Shown: positions 1-9,705 of the stretch, in pieces
How the letters are laid out: every line of letters begins with the position of its first letter
How positions within the stretch are numbered: position 1 is the stretch's first letter
Assembly (NCBI RefSeq): GCF_003932735.1
Contig: NZ_CP033611.1
Span: forward strand, 372,001-436,000
Length of the DNA stretch: 64,000 nt
Direction of reading: 5' to 3'
Source of the DNA: Rickettsiales endosymbiont of Stachyamoeba lipophora
GTDB lineage: Bacteria; Pseudomonadota; Alphaproteobacteria; Rickettsiales; 33-17
Position numbers and translations under genes: made by a program
Notes under the pieces: generated by a model
Seen by the model: only the letters and a program-made list of their open reading frames with translations
The model's database searches: none
What the model was told of the DNA's origin: nothing

Positions 1-1220
1 GGACACTTAAACGGGCGCTTGACTTCCGGATGCTTAATTCTCATCTTCATAGCAGCAAGTGCTACAAATACAAAAGAGCACAGTACCGAAAGACTGGTTA
101 TATTATTAATTGTTGCAAGTGGGAAAAAGCCAACAATCAACGCTATTAATGATCCAACGAGCAAAATACCAAATACAGGAGTGGAAAACTTGCTATGAAG
201 CCGGGCAAGTATCTTAGGCAACAAACCATCACGCGCAATAGAATATAATACTCTTGAGGTTGCATAGATTTGCACAATTAATACAGTAGTCATCCCTGTA
301 ACAGCTCCTACTGCTACTAGCAATGAACCAATATTACTGCCGGTTTTACGCAATGCATATGCCATGGGTTCTGCATTATTTAATTCAAAATATGGTACTA
401 TTCCAGTTAAAATACCAGAAACAACCACGTAAATAATACCACTAATGACTAATGAACCGATAATACCAATAGGTAAATCACGGTTAGGATTTTTACACTC
501 CTCAGCTGCTGTGGCTACCGCATCAAAACCAGTGTAAGCTAAAAATAGCGAGGCCGCACCTACTACCACTCCATCAAATCCAAAAGGCATAAAATTGGCC
601 CAATTATCCAAATTAAATGAAGGAAGAGCTACCACTATGAAAAATCCAATTGCCGCCATTTTCACAACTACCAAAATAGTGTTTACCAATGCGGACTCTT
701 TGGTCCCTCTAATAAGCAACAAAGAAATTATTAAAGTAATTATAATCGCTGGCAGATTGATCATCCCACCCTGCTCAGGTATAGCAGTAATAGCCAGTGG
801 AATATTCACCCCCGCTGCTTGTAAAATACCTATAACATAACCAGACCATCCTACAGCAACTGCAGCCGCACCAAATATTAACATCATGCACACTAAGCAA
901 CCGACAATCCATGCAAAAACTTCACCAAGTGTAACATAACAATAAGAATACGCACCTCCAGAAGTGGGAATCATCGCTGCAAGCTCAGAATAAGCCAAAG
1001 CTGTAACTATACATACTAAACACGCAATTAAAAATGAAACTGTAATTGCCGGACCTGAATATTTTGCTGCAATGGCTCCGATAATTACAAAAACCCCCAC
1101 TCCAATAATTGCGCCGATACCCATCATAATTAAATCAAAGGCTGAAAGAGTTTTTTTAAGCTCACTTTTTTCAACTGATTTTATAACTGCTTCTAAATTT
1201 TTAATGCGAAAAATATTCAT
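1..1220 (-). CDS. APC-family amino acid permease, 3' part cut by window edge
   Basis: Reading leftward from an ATG at 1218-1220, an open frame runs through 406 codons to the window edge without a stop. It begins MNIFRIKNLEAVIK, then enters hydrophobic helices with the glycine-rich first segment GIGAIIGVGVFVIIG typical of APC-superfamily amino acid transporters. Later segments (SELAAMIPTSGGAYSY, FLAYTGFDAVATAAEE) match the CAT/YfnA branch, which imports cationic or neutral amino acids across the inner membrane. An AGGGA sequence lies 7 bases before the ATG. At least ten membrane segments can be read. The last part of the protein lies outside the window. Substrate cannot be told from sequence; amino acid scavenging would suit an intracellular life. 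Confidence 0.88.
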   Translation of the reverse strand, partial: MNIFRIKNLEAVIKSVEKSELKKTLSAFDLIMMGIGAIIGVGVFVIIGAIAAKYSGPAITVSFLIACLVCIVTALAYSELAAMIPTSGGAYSYCYVTLGEVFAWIVGCLVCMMLIFGAAAVAVGWSGYVIGILQAAGVNIPLAITAIPEQGGMINLPAIIITLIISLLLIRGTKESALVNTILVVVKMAAIGFFIVVALPSFNLDNWANFMPFGFDGVVVGAASLFLAYTGFDAVATAAEECKNPNRDLPIGIIGSLVISGIIYVVVSGILTGIVPYFELNNAEPMAYALRKTGSNIGSLLVAVGAVTGMTTVLIVQIYATSRVLYSIARDGLLPKILARLHSKFSTPVFGILLVGSLIALIVGFFPLATINNITSLSVLCSFVFVALAAMKMRIKHPEVKRPFKC

Positions 1221-1292
1221 TTTTTATTCCCTAAATGGAAAATTGATATGGATTTATGATGCCAAAATGATGCCAAAAATCTAAGATGGTAG

Positions 1293-1371
1293 TTATAAAA
1301 TATTTATAAGGTTTAAGCAACTCTAAAAATCTGGTTAATGATTAACAATCTAAACTTATAAATATTTTACG
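1293..1371. repeat. imperfect inverted repeat between two minus-strand genes
   Basis: The arm at 1296-1315 and the arm at 1351-1369 are reverse complements except for one extra G (core TAAAATATTTATAAG). Between them, 1335-1347 is itself a small palindrome (GTTAAT-G-ATTAAC). The structure sits between the stop of the 1308-residue gene and the start of the permease. It could be a terminator for the large gene, but no T-run follows on the minus strand; a decayed small repeat is the alternative. Confidence 0.5.
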
Positions 1372-1387
1372 CTCTCACCTTTTTTGT

Positions 1388-4300
1388 TTAAACAGCTACT
1401 GTATTTTGATTTATACTCTGCTTTTTCTGATTAGATTTAACTTGTTGAGCAAAGCTATGGTTAGATGGAGTAAATTGCAAGGTCGTTTTAACCTCACCCT
1501 GCTTGGCAGCGTTATTGCCAATCTTGTCTTTTTCTTTTCCAACCTCTGTAGCAAATTGCTCCAACACTACGCCCTTACCTTCTAAAGAATGAGCAAATCT
1601 AGTTAATACTGAAGGAACTTCAGGATTACCTTGCTCCCATATTCCTGAGGCCTTAAGTGCTGCAATTCGCCTGTTGGCTTCTTGGTTATGGGCGGTTATC
1701 ACTAAACTTAATTTGTAGGCAATAATAAAAATACTTGTATAAGCTTCTTGCCAATCATCTAATTGTTTTTGAAATACAGGATCTTTCATTATTACTGATT
1801 TTTCAAGCAAAGCAGTCAATCTTTTAATTTCAGCAAATAAATTTCTTCCCACGCCACACAAGAAGATAATATTTTGGCAAGCTTTAAGCTCTTCCTCATT
1901 AATCCCCACATGGCTTTTATACTTATCACACATATCTTGCATTAAATGGAGATTAGGTAAGTTAATACAATCTTTTAGTAATTCAAAATAAATACTAATC
2001 TTCTTGAAATTCAGCTTTGCTGTAGCGCTATGATCATGATCCACAATGAATTTTAGAATTTTTAAATAGTCTTCAAATTGCTGAGATTTTCGCTCTCCCA
2101 AAATCTTTTTAAACCTTACTAACTGAGGTGGAGATAATTTTACAAGTTGCTGTTGCATCTCAAGTGATGGAAGCGTTAATTTCATAAAACTTTCATCAAG
2201 CAATGCAAATGGATTTACATCTAACCCAGCATTAACAGCTTGATATGAATCAACGTTATTGATCCAAAAATCAATTACCCTTTCAAATCCAGTTATTTTC
2301 TCTTTAGCATCTCCCTGGCGAGGCGAGGATAAAACCAACAATTTTTGCGGTGTCTCAGCCAGCTTACTTTTTTTGTCTTTTTTCTGGCAGCCCTTAGATG
2401 AAGTCTTAGAACCTTTAGCTAAAGCTCTTTTTTCTTCACTTACTAATTGTGCAAATAGCTGCTCTCTGGTTCTTCCTAACTCTATGATTATGGCTTCAAT
2501 TTTATTTTTAACTGTCATGCTCAGTTGCTGGTAAGTGAGTTTGGTATGAGAGTCTGTATGGTCTAATAAGGTATTAAAAGATTTATGCCATTGCAACATC
2601 TTATTTAAACTTTTTAAAAAATGCGGATATCTTGCTAAGGCCTCTGCATGGATGAAAAGCACTCTTGAAAAACAATAAAACTCTTCAAAATTAAAATATA
2701 TCAAATAAAGTATATCATCGTACGACTGCCTTTTAGTCATACCAATATTGAAATCATTTATTTTAATAAATGACTCACTAACCTGTTTAATCGCAACTAC
2801 AAGATTATCATAACTATGCTGGCTACTAAGGTCAGGCAATGATCCTTGTAAAATTTGTATAATAGCCTGATCTACTTCAACATGTGTCTGCTCATAAACA
2901 ATATCTACTCTTCCATTTTGGATAAAATATGGGTTAATACAGTAAGTAATTTTTTTACTTACTTGACCTAAATAATAAGACTCTTCTTTGCTCGCTAAAT
3001 ATATTAATCGTGCAAATGTTGCATGCGCATAATTACTATATATTGGATGATTCTCTAAGTTTTGATAAAACTCCTTAACATATTGATAGACAATGTATGC
3101 TTGGGCTCCGTGTCCCCGGGCTGCTTGTAAGTTAGTTAAAGACACCGCTTGGCGAAGTAATATCAAATAAAGCAATCCTTCAAGATTTTGTTGATTAATA
3201 TTTGGTAAAGCAACATCTTGATTAGAAGATATGGACATTTTCATTTCATCAAAAAAGCTTTTAATCCCTTTACAGAAAACTATAGTATAGCAACCAGATT
3301 GAACCTCTGCATACACTCCGAACGGCCTAATATGAATATCTTCAATTATCGCTTGAAGATATTGTGCAGCTTCTTTTAACGATCCATTGATACATTGGTT
3401 GCTAGCATACATTGACACAATATTTTTTAAATGTATCATCACAATATCTTGCCAATTACTTTCCACTGGCACATAATCAAACAATATTTGCATATTATTG
3501 ACCAGCTTAGCGTAGGTTGTCTTTAGTTGCCATTGGATAAAATTCTTTGCTTTATTCTCAGAATATTTTTCATCAATTTTTTGCCAAACCAGATATAAAG
3601 GCAATAAATTCGCATAAAAATATACTTGCTGCTTAATAATAAAACTTTTATCAGCCTCTATATTAGCTAGATAATCTCCTATATCTTGTTGTATTTGTAA
3701 CAATAAAGAAACATATCCTATTAAAGATTTCTTCTGTACAGCCTGCGGGATAATAATCTTACATTTAGTAGCAGGACTTAAAAGATGTAACATATCTGCT
3801 TGGGTAGGAATATAGCAGCTATCTTTCTCCTTCGATATAAAATCCTCAATATTATATTGATTCCAAACTTGATATTTTAAAGTTTGATTGATTATACGTA
3901 ATAAAAGTAACACCTCTTCAAGGGAACAAGCCTCTAAGGTTTGAGACAAAATAGGGGTTATTATTCGTTCATAATCACTTTGATTTAGAATTGTAACTAG
4001 CAAATTATCAATTAGATATTGAGTTGAAAATATTTCGGACTGTCTTAATCCTTTTTTATCATTTAAATAAAACATTGCTTTCTGGCTAATATTCGGGAAT
4101 GCAAAAGCATCTATTTGGCTCTTTCGTATCCTTTCTAGTACAGCAATTTGGTAGTTCATATCTTTTTTAGCCATCTCGCTAAAAGGCTCCCTAAGGTAAC
4201 AAAAAGTAAAAAATGTATTTAATTGCGTTTGATCAGATATCAACTCCTCATTTTGTGCAAAAATTTTGGGATGATTAAATTGATGATGAATATTGGTTAC

Positions 4301-5314
4301 AGAAATGACTAAATAAGAATATATATCCAACACTTCACTAAGTATATTGAATAACCGGTTGTTTCCACCATCTTCAAAAAGCTCCTCATAGGTTAATTCA
4401 ACATTAACATCAGGTACCTTATCTTGCTTATGAACTAATGATATTACTCTCATACAAAGTAATATCATTAAATTCATCGTTTCAAAACTTTCCCTATCTG
4501 TATGCTGATACTCTATGCTAACCATCAGTTCTTCCAGTTGCCTTTTAGTAAGCCTAGCAATATCTAAAATAAGTTCTTTATTATTTACAATCTCATATTC
4601 AGTATAATGATTCAGATTTGCATATATTAATGCAAACAAGGGAACGGTTTTAAATCTAATTGGTGGTATAATATCATTTATACTCACCTGAGATTCATCT
4701 ACCCATATTGGAAAATGCTTGTAAATTTCTCTAATAAGCAACAATTGCTCCCGTAAAGATAATTTATTATCTCCAGTATGTTTTAATAGAAGACTAATGA
4801 TAGCAAAATTTATTGCTATTCGTCCCACTAAAAGGGATATTTGATATGTACTTTTATCGCTTGTTAATTGCTTACTATAAATCTCTAACACATCTTTTAG
4901 GTGTGGAACCCCATTACCATCATAATTAGCAAAAATACTCTCAATTTCTACGAAATTAAATTCTGTCATAGGTATGTTGGTATAAGCTTTTAAAATAACC
5001 CATACTTTGTTGAACAAGGGCTCATCTAATAATTTTATTTGTTTAATAACATACAAAAATACCAAAACATCACTAATAACATATTCTTTACTTACTATCT
5101 CCTTAACAACTAAATGCTGATTATTTACAAGCTCTTTCATCCAACGTAGCATTTCTTCATTAGGCCGTAGAACAGCATAAGATTTCTCTGCTACTTTATA
5201 GTCACCATTATCCGCTTGGCATGCTGCAGCCACTTCCTTTGGTTCATTAGAATGGTTAGCAATAATGTCGGTCTCTTGGAAAATAGGTTTGGTTACTTCA
5301 CGAATAGTTGTCAT
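1388..5314 (-). CDS. very large unrecognised protein (1308 aa)
   Basis: A single intact frame of 1308 residues that I do not recognise. It is rich in Leu, Ile, Gln, Asn and Tyr, looks largely alpha-helical, and has no signal peptide, no clear membrane segment and no repeat family I can name. A charged, Ser/Lys-rich linker lies around residues 990-1020 (KGSKTSSKGCQKKDKKSK), followed by a short GC-richer stretch reading LSSPRQGDAKE, out of character with the AT-rich surroundings. The C-terminal 60 residues are polar and Gln/Asn-rich. Its size, cytosolic look and lack of known domains resemble the large candidate effector or structural proteins of intracellular bacteria, but this is inference only. 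It stands alone; the neighbours upstream are tRNA genes. Confidence 0.8.
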   Translation of the reverse strand: MTTIREVTKPIFQETDIIANHSNEPKEVAAACQADNGDYKVAEKSYAVLRPNEEMLRWMKELVNNQHLVVKEIVSKEYVISDVLVFLYVIKQIKLLDEPLFNKVWVILKAYTNIPMTEFNFVEIESIFANYDGNGVPHLKDVLEIYSKQLTSDKSTYQISLLVGRIAINFAIISLLLKHTGDNKLSLREQLLLIREIYKHFPIWVDESQVSINDIIPPIRFKTVPLFALIYANLNHYTEYEIVNNKELILDIARLTKRQLEELMVSIEYQHTDRESFETMNLMILLCMRVISLVHKQDKVPDVNVELTYEELFEDGGNNRLFNILSEVLDIYSYLVISVTNIHHQFNHPKIFAQNEELISDQTQLNTFFTFCYLREPFSEMAKKDMNYQIAVLERIRKSQIDAFAFPNISQKAMFYLNDKKGLRQSEIFSTQYLIDNLLVTILNQSDYERIITPILSQTLEACSLEEVLLLLRIINQTLKYQVWNQYNIEDFISKEKDSCYIPTQADMLHLLSPATKCKIIIPQAVQKKSLIGYVSLLLQIQQDIGDYLANIEADKSFIIKQQVYFYANLLPLYLVWQKIDEKYSENKAKNFIQWQLKTTYAKLVNNMQILFDYVPVESNWQDIVMIHLKNIVSMYASNQCINGSLKEAAQYLQAIIEDIHIRPFGVYAEVQSGCYTIVFCKGIKSFFDEMKMSISSNQDVALPNINQQNLEGLLYLILLRQAVSLTNLQAARGHGAQAYIVYQYVKEFYQNLENHPIYSNYAHATFARLIYLASKEESYYLGQVSKKITYCINPYFIQNGRVDIVYEQTHVEVDQAIIQILQGSLPDLSSQHSYDNLVVAIKQVSESFIKINDFNIGMTKRQSYDDILYLIYFNFEEFYCFSRVLFIHAEALARYPHFLKSLNKMLQWHKSFNTLLDHTDSHTKLTYQQLSMTVKNKIEAIIIELGRTREQLFAQLVSEEKRALAKGSKTSSKGCQKKDKKSKLAETPQKLLVLSSPRQGDAKEKITGFERVIDFWINNVDSYQAVNAGLDVNPFALLDESFMKLTLPSLEMQQQLVKLSPPQLVRFKKILGERKSQQFEDYLKILKFIVDHDHSATAKLNFKKISIYFELLKDCINLPNLHLMQDMCDKYKSHVGINEEELKACQNIIFLCGVGRNLFAEIKRLTALLEKSVIMKDPVFQKQLDDWQEAYTSIFIIAYKLSLVITAHNQEANRRIAALKASGIWEQGNPEVPSVLTRFAHSLEGKGVVLEQFATEVGKEKDKIGNNAAKQGEVKTTLQFTPSNHSFAQQVKSNQKKQSINQNTVAV

Positions 5315-5472
5315 AATTTTTATAATTTCAATTAAAAGTGTTAAAAAATGCCCATTTAATATTCAATTAACTCACTTTTGTAAATAACGATTATGTATTC
5401 CACCAAGGTGAAACTTTAACAAAAAATTATGCTTGCCTTTTTTTTAAAACTATTTTATAACCTCAACCACAC

Positions 5473-5547
5473 GCGGGTATAGCTCAGGGGTAGAGCGCAA
5501 CCTTGCCAAGGTTGAAGTCGTGAGTTCGAATCTCATTACCCGCTCCA
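5473..5547 (+). tRNA. tRNA-Gly (GCC)
   Basis: A complete cloverleaf can be folded. The acceptor stem GCGGGTA pairs with TACCCGC, the anticodon stem CAACC/GGTTG encloses the loop TTGCCAA with anticodon GCC, the T arm contains GTTCGAATC, and CCA is encoded at 5545-5547. It reads GGC and, by wobble, GGU glycine codons. Confidence 0.97.
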
Positions 5548-5642
5548 TTATTTATCTTTTATTATTCTACCTATTATTAAATATTGAATTTTGATTACTT
5601 ATCTAGTATTAGTTAAGAGCATAATTCTTTTACAACATCATT

Positions 5643-5828
5643 ATGAATAAAGTTACTCTCCTTATTTTCATGTTTATAACCATAGCAATTGTAATTGCTG
5701 GAGTGCTACTCATGGCACGGGGTGGAAAACTAAATAAAAAATTTTCGAATAAATTAATGGTAGCAAGAGTAATATTTCAAGCAATTGCACTTGTTGTAGC
5801 TTTCTTGATCTTTGCTGTAAATAAATAA
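5643..5828 (+). CDS. small HIG1-domain type twin-transmembrane protein
   Basis: A 61-residue protein with two membrane helices (about residues 5-25 and 43-58). The connecting loop carries ARGGKLNKKFSNKLMVARV, which fits the HIG_1_N pattern (a basic, glycine-rich loop followed by N-K-L-M-x-x-R-V). Small proteins of this kind are common in alphaproteobacteria and are related to the mitochondrial HIG1/Rcf1 factors that associate with cytochrome oxidase; a respiratory-complex role here is inference from family. It is monocistronic between two tRNA genes. The length and the RV-x-x-Q motif after the second conserved block fit the family well. Confidence 0.75.
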   Translation: MNKVTLLIFMFITIAIVIAGVLLMARGGKLNKKFSNKLMVARVIFQAIALVVAFLIFAVNK

Positions 5829-5881
5829 AAGATAACTATTGACTTTCTATTTAATAAAATATATAAACTCAACCATGTTGA

Positions 5882-5960
<79 letters not shown>

Positions 5961-6006
5961 CTTTTCCTAGTCTTTTCAGCAATCATTTATATTCATAAAA
6001 TTTCTT

Positions 6007-6025
6007 GGGGATACCCTGGGGATAC
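6007..6025 (+). repeat. paired GGGGATAC motifs, left end (putative integrase arm sites)
   Basis: GGGGATAC occurs at 6007-6014 and 6018-6025, spaced 11 bases start to start. The same pair with the same spacing and strand occurs at 18267-18285 near the other end. Such short directly repeated motifs flanking the core are what tyrosine integrases use as arm-type binding sites; the assignment is inference. Confidence 0.6.
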
Positions 6026-6071
6026 TTTTTGCCACAAAAAAAATACTCTTAGCTTTATCCATAATTATTAA

Positions 6072-6265
6072 ATATATTTTAGGTTTCATATAAAAAAGAC
6101 TTTTATTTCGGTTGGCGATCGGAGCTTTCATCAAGATAGAGATGAACAAACTTATGCTTTATTAAAGAATTTGGCTTATCGGATGCCTTTGATCAAGGCT
6201 TATATGATGGAATAAACACTACCTTTATAGGTTATGATAAACCCAGGAATAAATCCCATAAATGA
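6072..6265 (+). pseudogene. short coding remnant in two frames, no start codon
   Basis: One frame from 6072 reads open without ATG and includes KTFISVGDRSFHQDRDEQ before a stop near 6209. Another frame starting near 6149 reads KEFGLSDAFDQGLYDG and on to a stop at 6263-6265. Both look protein-like and overlap, as expected if a gene was split by a small insertion or deletion. I cannot name the parent. It lies just inside the left end of the integrative element. Confidence 0.25.
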
Positions 6266-6467
6266 TGATGGAAGCTTTAGTAGAATTGATAAACTAGATT
6301 ATATATTTTATAAACTTAAAATCTTAGAGCATTTGCAAACCCAAATTTTAAGTGGCAAATATAATCAAACAGGACTTCTTAAGCATGGATTAGTACAAGA
6401 CAAAGTATCTAGAGACTTTGCTTACGCTCATGCAGTCATTGTAGCTTATTTTAAACTTAAACCATGA
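6234..6467 (+). CDS. hypothetical 77-residue protein of the integrative element
   Basis: A short frame starting MINPGINPINDDGSFSR with no recognised domain. The middle is predicted helical (residues 17-45) and the end is aromatic and basic. There is no signal peptide or membrane segment. It overlaps the end of the coding remnant upstream and may itself be the surviving 3' piece of a decayed gene rather than an independent gene. No good ribosome binding site precedes the ATG. Confidence 0.35.
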   Translation: MINPGINPINDDGSFSRIDKLDYIFYKLKILEHLQTQILSGKYNQTGLLKHGLVQDKVSRDFAYAHAVIVAYFKLKP

Positions 6468-6522
6468 TAGGCTTTTTGTATATTTTATATAAACAACTAA
6501 CGATTTAGCTTTCTGCTTAATT

Positions 6523-7926
6523 TCATACTCTTTCTCTTTCCATTGAGGACATATTTTCGATAACTAACTCTAACGCCTTATCATAAAACATTTTAGCAAT
6601 ATCAACATTAGAATAGTCAACCTGGCTTTTTAGCCTTAACTCGGTCTTGGTTTTATTAGCATATTGATTGATAATTTTTAACTCTTGATAGAGCATCTCT
6701 TGAGTTTCCTCAGACAAAGAAGGCTTACCTACAAAAGCTGTTTTAATAGCTTTTGTAATTTCTTCCTCTGTTTTTATAGATGGCGTTGCCACCTTTCGAA
6801 GTAACTCTGGAGCTACCGTGGGAAATTTTGCAAGATAATATACTTCCAAAGCCAATATAGCCTTAATTTCGGCCATATCTTGTGCATCATATTCACCGAC
6901 TGAAATAGCTTTTTTAGATACAAGCAATTGAGATGCAACCTTTGGTTTATCGCCTCTGAATGGTACTATTGTTGGTAACACATTACTTCGTGAACTACTT
7001 TGTACATGAACATTTTGAGGTGCTGGTGATACAGTTAAGCTTAAGCCTTTAACGTGGTTTATTGCCTGGCTAATTAGCATGTCAAATTCAACCGACTTAA
7101 ATGTTCCAGTTACTTGATCTTCTTCAAAGAATATTTCACGTGCATTCATTTGCCTATATAACAATTTTAGCACTTGAGAATCATTTTGCTGCATTGAGAA
7201 TATTACTTCCTTAGTACCAGGAATCTGGTCTTGTACATACTCTGAATGTATTGTTACTGGATATATTGCTATATCAAATGGCAAGTTTGGATTATCCTGA
7301 ATAAAGGCCATAAGGCTTGCGGCAAAGCGATGAGTATGGATAATACCACCTTGGCAGATGATTAATTTTGAGCCATTATCATATTCCTTAAAAGCTTGCT
7401 GCGTAACTCCTGTTACCATATTATTAATTCTTTTAAGCTCGATTTCATGGTCTTCTGGAGTTGAGGAATGCACTAAATGATAATCCTTATCGATTCCTAT
7501 ATAAGGAACTTTAAGTTCCTTAATAATTTTTAAAAGGCTAAGATTTTTCTTGGTACTTTCTATACAAATAATATCCTGCAAACTTTTAGAAGGAGAAAAA
7601 CTAGAACTATTTGGCATTTTTTCTAATTCTTTTAAAAGTCTTAATTGATTCTCTAATGATACAAAAGGAAGCTTAAGCCCATGCCTTGTTTCAAAGAATT
7701 TTTGAAGATCGTTCTTTTTTATATATTCTTCTGTTAGTGGTATTTGATTTGATAAATGAGCTAGTAGTTCTGGTAGATTAGGATTATGCTCTTTTTCAGT
7801 ACAAAATACTATAGGAATTTGTTGATTGGCAAGTTTACCCACAAGTTCTTCTGCCACAGCATTAGCCATTGGATCACGATGAATTTTGCCAAGAATGACT
7901 ATTGAAATTTTGGGCTTGCCTATCAT
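6523..7926 (-). CDS. paralogue A: TraB/ChaN/Ere-like protein with G-K-I-H motif (467 aa)
   Basis: An unrecognised 467-residue protein, clearly paralogous over the first 300 residues to the next gene upstream. Shared landmarks are SIVILGKIHRD near the N-terminus, VPYIGID around residue 150, ELKRINNM around 178, and IICQGGIIHTHRFAASL around 204. The order G-x-x-H, R-x-x-M, G-x-x-H resembles the TraB/ChaN/erythromycin-esterase group, in which a G-E-x-H motif contributes catalytic or metal-binding residues; that placement is my inference. Here the Glu is Lys. The C-terminal 170 residues are helical and not shared with the sister. No signal peptide. It lies in the cargo part of the integrative element, so a host-directed role is possible. 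Confidence 0.75.
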   Translation of the reverse strand: MIGKPKISIVILGKIHRDPMANAVAEELVGKLANQQIPIVFCTEKEHNPNLPELLAHLSNQIPLTEEYIKKNDLQKFFETRHGLKLPFVSLENQLRLLKELEKMPNSSSFSPSKSLQDIICIESTKKNLSLLKIIKELKVPYIGIDKDYHLVHSSTPEDHEIELKRINNMVTGVTQQAFKEYDNGSKLIICQGGIIHTHRFAASLMAFIQDNPNLPFDIAIYPVTIHSEYVQDQIPGTKEVIFSMQQNDSQVLKLLYRQMNAREIFFEEDQVTGTFKSVEFDMLISQAINHVKGLSLTVSPAPQNVHVQSSSRSNVLPTIVPFRGDKPKVASQLLVSKKAISVGEYDAQDMAEIKAILALEVYYLAKFPTVAPELLRKVATPSIKTEEEITKAIKTAFVGKPSLSEETQEMLYQELKIINQYANKTKTELRLKSQVDYSNVDIAKMFYDKALELVIENMSSMERERV

Positions 7927-8103
7927 AATATTAATTCCTCATACCTAATTTTTATCAAATTATAACTTTTAAGGTTCTAAGCAAGATTTATTTAACCAAA
8001 GTTTGATAGTTCGTATACTTAAATATTTTTAAATCGAAATTAAAAACACTAAAAACATTAGGTAGATGATCTATAATTTGTCACCTACCTATGAAATAAT
8101 ATT

Positions 8104-9393
8104 TTAAATTATTGATCTTGCAGAAACTTTTGATGCTAAGCTTTTTATAATATCTTCATGCTCTTTAATTACTAAATCCCATTGTTTATGCACCTTATCT
8201 ATTAGTTCTGCTCTTGAATTTGGAAAGGTGATTATTATTTCATTTGCATTCATGGTATTTTCAACACTAATTTCTGTAAAGCTAGCTAAAAAACTCCGTC
8301 TTAGCTCAAAACTTGCACCAGATCCTCTCATTAATTTTCTATCTATTCCTAACTTTTCTCTTTGCTCTTTTTTTAGCACAGCAGAATCAATCAATATTCT
8401 ACCAGAATTATCTCGCTCATTTATTAATATTATTTCACCATTTAAGCTTTTAATTAAAGCTAATTTTGTCTCATTTAAATCAGGTATAAAGAATTGAGTC
8501 TTACCTTTAGCATGCTTTATGGCTTGTTCGATTATCTGATCATATTCTTGGCAGCTAAAATTACCGGTTTTTGCATCTTCTTGGAAAACGCATTCAGTTA
8601 CATCAACCTGTTGATAAAGTAATTGTAATACTTGTGAGTCTTCTCTCTTAGTTTCGGTAATGAAATCTTTGTGGTGAGCTATTTGATCCTCTACATAAGG
8701 AGATGAAATATATATAGGCAATAGCTGGATATTATATTTTTGATTAGGGTGTTGTTTCAAATAATCAGTAAAACTCGCGGCTAAACGACCAACATGATTA
8801 ATACCTATTTGGCATATTATAATGCCTGAGTTGTTATTTAATTGTTTAATTCCCCTGTCGTAAATTCCTTTAATCATATTATTGATACGTTTAAGCTCTA
8901 AGCTGGAATCATACGTTCCATGCTTGTGGGCTTCTTCTACATCATCATCGATGCCTATATATGGAATTTTTAGGCTAATTATAGTTTCAAGCAATTTTAC
9001 TTGTTTTTTATCACTCTCTAAACGTTGAATTCCAGTTTCTAGCTGAGGTAATAAACCTTGAGGAGCAGTTGGATAAGCTTTTCTTAATTCCTCACTAATT
9101 TTTATATGATTTTCAAATGGCAAATATGAGTAGTATAAATTTGGCTTGGATATAATATATTTTTGGAGATTATTATTCTTAATAAATGCTTCTAAATCTT
9201 TAAAGTGATTGGTATTTATATAAGTATCGTAAATATCTTTTGCAGTTAACTCACTACTTGCTTCATTACAATATACAATTGGAATGGATAAGTTATGAAG
9301 TTGCTTTATTGTATTTTCTGCCACAGCATGAGGGGCTATATCCCTGCAGATTTCTCCCATTAAAATGATAGAAAGATTTTGTGGATTAGACAT
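8104..9393 (-). CDS. paralogue B: TraB/ChaN/Ere-like protein with G-E-I-C motif (429 aa)
   Basis: A 429-residue sister of the gene downstream, separated by 177 bases. It keeps the same order of motifs: SIILMGEICRD at residues 8-18, IPYIGID, ELKRINNM and IIICQIGINHVGRLAAS. It retains Glu of the possible G-E-x-H motif but has Cys in place of His, the mirror image of paralogue A. Both also share YVEDQI/YVQDQI, S-Q-V-L-x-L-L-Y and a V-x-x-D-Q-x-T/K-T-G segment. The N-terminus begins MSNP, like two ankyrin proteins in this window. No signal peptide or membrane helix is evident. The function is unknown; a cytosolic enzyme-like fold is suggested, not shown. Confidence 0.75.
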   Translation of the reverse strand: MSNPQNLSIILMGEICRDIAPHAVAENTIKQLHNLSIPIVYCNEASSELTAKDIYDTYINTNHFKDLEAFIKNNNLQKYIISKPNLYYSYLPFENHIKISEELRKAYPTAPQGLLPQLETGIQRLESDKKQVKLLETIISLKIPYIGIDDDVEEAHKHGTYDSSLELKRINNMIKGIYDRGIKQLNNNSGIIICQIGINHVGRLAASFTDYLKQHPNQKYNIQLLPIYISSPYVEDQIAHHKDFITETKREDSQVLQLLYQQVDVTECVFQEDAKTGNFSCQEYDQIIEQAIKHAKGKTQFFIPDLNETKLALIKSLNGEIILINERDNSGRILIDSAVLKKEQREKLGIDRKLMRGSGASFELRRSFLASFTEISVENTMNANEIIITFPNSRAELIDKVHKQWDLVIKEHEDIIKSLASKVSARSII

Positions 9394-9705
9394 AATTATT
9401 ACCTATATAATTTCAGTTTTCCAAAGGAAGCTTAGGTAAAAAAATGAAAAATGCAATAACTATTAATGATTTTTTAATACTATTTCCTTGCTTGATTTTA
9501 AATTATAAATCTTAATTGACTAAATGGTAATATAAGTAGATTTTTGCCCATAAGACTTTATGAAAAGGCATTTCTATCTTGCTAGTTTTATGCTCAATTC
9601 TCTAAAGGATTTTCTATAAAACAGCAAATACTAAAAAACCTTATAGCACTGTCCTTTCAGCCATATAAAGTAAAAAATAATAATAGAAAAATAAATAGGT
9701 TTAAT

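Noticed and set aside
595-840. Open frame on the plus strand within the permease region
   Set aside because: Antisense to a clear membrane permease with family motifs; its composition mirrors the complementary strand.
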